Positions 61,649 through 64,000 of a DNA stretch of 64,000 nucleotides are shown one piece after another. The position numbers and the translations under genes were made by a program. The stretch is taken from the NCBI GenBank assembly GCA_951799425.1, contig OX637403.1:26166311-26230310 (forward strand), read 5' to 3'. The DNA is from Ilex aquifolium (lineage: Eukaryota > Streptophyta > Magnoliopsida > Aquifoliales > Aquifoliaceae). How positions within the stretch are numbered: the stretch's first letter is position 1; every line of letters starts with the position of its first letter. A model generated the notes under the pieces. It had not been told where the DNA came from, made no database searches, and saw only the letters and a program-made list of their open reading frames with translations.

Positions 61649-62061
61649 CAGTCTGTGCTAGAAGTTCTGTTGACTTTTCTGAATCCTTGAATTTGCCTTC
61701 TGCTGTAAGCATGGCTGTGCTGCAGGATGTTAGGCAGATTCCTATTCTGAGACAGAAGAGGGTTCTGGTTTTTGATGACAAAGGGTGATGCTGTTTGTTG
61801 CTGGGAGCTAAGGTTGCTGCTTGCTGTGCTGGTTACCAGACTGCTTTTATGAGGGACTTTGCTGTTTTTGTCAAGCCTTTTGGCTTTTCTTTATGTTGAG
61901 GTTTTTGTTTTGTTAAAGCAGGTTGTCTGCTTTTCCCTCATTGTAAAGCTTGGTCTGTGTGGCTGTTTTGATTAGGCAGGGTCTGTCTACTTTTTCTCTC
62001 TCGTAAATATTTTTTGAGAAATAGAATAAAATGTTTGTTTGTTTAAAAAAAAAAAAAAAAA
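61649..62061 (+). mobile_element. 5'-truncated LINE tail (413 bp)
   Basis: It ends aaaatgtttgtttgttt plus seventeen A's at 62045-62061. It is flanked by gaatgagYgaagtgaaagag(g), 21 bp at 61628-61648 and 62062-62082 with one mismatch, the signature of target-primed reverse transcription. The first ~150 bp stay open in one frame to DDKG and a stop, then comes an untranslated T-rich part. That fits the end of a LINE second ORF and its 3' UTR, though a processed cDNA of another transcript is possible. Confidence 0.75.
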
Positions 62062-62082
62062 GAATGAGCGAAGTGAAAGAGG

Positions 62083-62922
62083 AGGACTGATGAAGTTCCC
62101 TTTTATTTAGTGCTTAAGAGTTAAAGACTATATGTGGCATAATGTTGATGTTAAGAAGCTTGCTGCTAATAATTTTCTATCATTGCAGGGTCTAACAAGT
62201 CAAGGATCAAAATCGAAACGTTCAAAATTTTTTCATTTTCAAAGAGACCGAAACGAATCAGTGATAAAATCAAAATTTTAATACTTCGGGGTGTTCCCTA
62301 ATGTTTCGAAATATTTTGTAATATCTCAATACATTTGTACAATTGTTTCGGAATGTTTTAAGATATTTTGAAAAAATAATTATTAAATGTTTTATTTTTT
62401 TCATTTTATTTTCAAAACGGGTCAAAACGTTTATATTTCTTATATAATCGAAATAATGTTCGAAACAAAATGTTAATCTTTGTAACAAGCTTCTACAACA
62501 TTTGTGTCCCTTTCATAGCCAAAGAGAGGGCAAATTGGTTGTATTTTTAATAACTAATGGGTTTTTTTTTGGGTCTGGAACTAATGGGTTGTTCGATCCT
62601 TGTTTTTGAGAGTTGTCCTATATTCCGTTTAGATTGATGCAAAGGCTCTTCGGTACGTCTTTTCTTTCCCTCAGTTTGTACTTTTATCCAATCTAAATTA
62701 CTAATTATTCAAGTTTTTCTCATCTAAGTTATCCTAACATATTGATAGTAATGTTACTTAAAATCAGGTGCCTATTTATTAATACTTCCATCTCTGTCGC
62801 TAAGCCAGAATTAATCAAATGTACCTATTATGCTACTCGGAAATACAAATTCTCATTAAAATTTATACCCATTTTTTTTATTCAATGACGTGTCACATTT
62901 ACCACCATTAAATAGATTAGAT
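62083..62922. other. Intergenic, no gene seen
   Basis: AT-rich, with a patch of aatgtttcgaaat-type short repeats at 62290-62360. Nothing with coding character. Confidence 0.45.
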
Positions 62923-63108
62923 TCTCTGGAGTCTTCATTAGGACTCGGTGATTGGCCGTTATGTTAGCTTAGTTAAATCTGATTCCGAGAAGTGTTCCAG
63001 GCGTGATCAAAGACCTTATGATCTCACCAGTGAGGGCTTAACGGGGTGGTCGTTGGGCGCTCTTCCTTGTTCCCATTTTTTTTTTTCAATATCAAAAAAA
63101 AAAAAAAA
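62923..63108 (+). mobile_element. SINE-like retroposon (186 bp)
   Basis: The body is GC-richer than its surroundings and ends ttttttcaatatc followed by 15 A's. It is flanked by tagattagat at 62913-62922 and 63109-63118, a perfect 10-bp duplication. The 3' end (tcaatatcaaaa) resembles the other candidate at 8416-8630 (tcactatcaaaa). A possible A box (ttagcttagttaa) lies near 62965; no B box was assigned. No coding frame. Confidence 0.7.
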
Positions 63109-63118
63109 TAGATTAGAT

Positions 63119-64000
63119 CCCATAAATATTTAATCATGGTAAAAGTGCCTTATTATTTGGTATAAAAATTTTGGACACAATAAGATAAATTGTGTTATTT
63201 TTGTGTCGTGTCGTGTCATTTTTGATATGTGTTGTGTTTGTGTCAAAAAAAATAATTTAATTCTACAATAATTTATATAATACTGTTTAAAATTTTAAAA
63301 AAATATATAAAATATTTATTTTTTATCTACAGTAATTATTAAATACTTATTTTGTATATACAGTACTCAATTAATCGTGACAATTTCAAGTTTGTCTCAA
63401 GTCAGATTCGGGTTGATATCATACTTTCATTTACATTTGTGGATATTTTTATCACTATTGTGGGTGTTTTTACCACTATTGTGGTAACAAAAAAAATGGT
63501 AAAAACAGTAACCACAACAATGACAAAAATACTCATAAAATGATAATTTTTTTTGTACCTAAGAAAAATGTTAAAAATAATTACTACAATAGTGATAAAA
63601 ATACCTATAACATTGATAAAAATATTCATAAAAATGGTAAATTACCTATAATAGTGATAAATTTTTTAGATATAAATGACCCATAAAAATTATAAAAATA
63701 TTCATTAAAATAATAATTTTTAGAGGTACAATACCAAATTTTTTTCCCGGTACCGTAGTCAAGTCTAAACTATAATCCAAGCATTTTGAAAAGATTATTA
63801 TGTATATGTACATTAGCTAAGACAAGCAAGCACGATGTCTTTTTCTCCTATCAATTATTGGTTAAAGTTATCAATAAGGAATATAAATTTGCATCACCCC
63901 ACTCCATGTGTTTGCCACTTTATTCTTCTTTTTTTTTTTTTTTGCTGGTTCGTCACTTTATTCTTTGCTTGGTCATTGTCATAACCAATACCCCACCCCC
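63119..64000. other. Window end, no gene seen
   Basis: AT-rich DNA with the repeat at 63417-63770 and a poly-T run at 63929-63943. No gene recognised before the window ends. Confidence 0.45.
63417..63770. repeat. Interspersed repeat, copy 2
   Basis: Same family and orientation as 1290-1670: tttttatcactattgtgg, repeated aaaaatacctataa units, and a cggtaccgta-containing right end. Limits approximate. Confidence 0.55.

Noticed and set aside
1-64000. tRNA, rRNA, snoRNA or miRNA genes
   Set aside because: No convincing cloverleaf, B-box pair, rRNA segment or miRNA-type hairpin with plant-like arms was found by eye; the one strong hairpin belongs to a transposon.

Overview
The window is nuclear DNA of a flowering plant, most likely a eudicot. 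Genes are split by GT-AG introns, intergenic DNA is AT-rich, and there are many MITEs, small LTR elements, SINEs, a LINE tail and Gypsy-type remnants. Every gene has a plant-type product. An intact CYCLOPS/IPD3 gene implies a species able to form arbuscular mycorrhiza. The species cannot be named from the sequence.

Layout. 367-10326 (minus): a WAT1-related (UMAMIT/EamA) transporter in seven exons, stretched to 10 kb by nested transposons in intron 2. 12499-13498 (minus): a broken tandem copy of its exons 4-6. 14281-16649 (plus): a small ankyrin-repeat protein. 18560-20887 (plus): the plastid Clp protease subunit CLPP4. 22-28 kb: a gene-free stretch with Harbinger-like and Mutator-like MITEs. 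29660-35962 (plus): CYCLOPS/IPD3, eleven coding exons, 521 codons. 36714-40947 (minus): a 287-residue plant membrane protein of unknown function, convergent with CYCLOPS. 41.5-51.6 kb: a repeat block with a Gypsy LTR and decayed gag, a heptad-coding minisatellite, and a MITE split by about 4.6 kb of LTR-type sequence. 53358-55481 (plus): an intronless P-type PPR protein close to Arabidopsis At5g64320 (MTL1). 56156-60780 (plus): a replication protein A large subunit of the RPA1C/E type with two C-terminal zinc knuckles. 60.8-64 kb: a LINE tail, a SINE-like insertion and a second copy of a repeat also present at 1.3 kb.

The genes form no operon-like unit. They serve amino-acid or auxin-type transport, plastid proteolysis, symbiosis signalling, mitochondrial RNA expression, and DNA replication or repair. 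The item of most biological interest is the complete CYCLOPS gene, with its GC-AG first intron, tandem NAGNAG acceptor and duplicated leader sequence. The most informative structure is the chain of dated insertions inside the WAT1 intron. I found no clear candidate for a wholly new biological system; the unexplained pieces are listed as findings.

Exon coordinates were derived by hand from reading frame, splice consensus and remembered family sequence. They sum to whole codons in every gene, but no search or RNA evidence was available.
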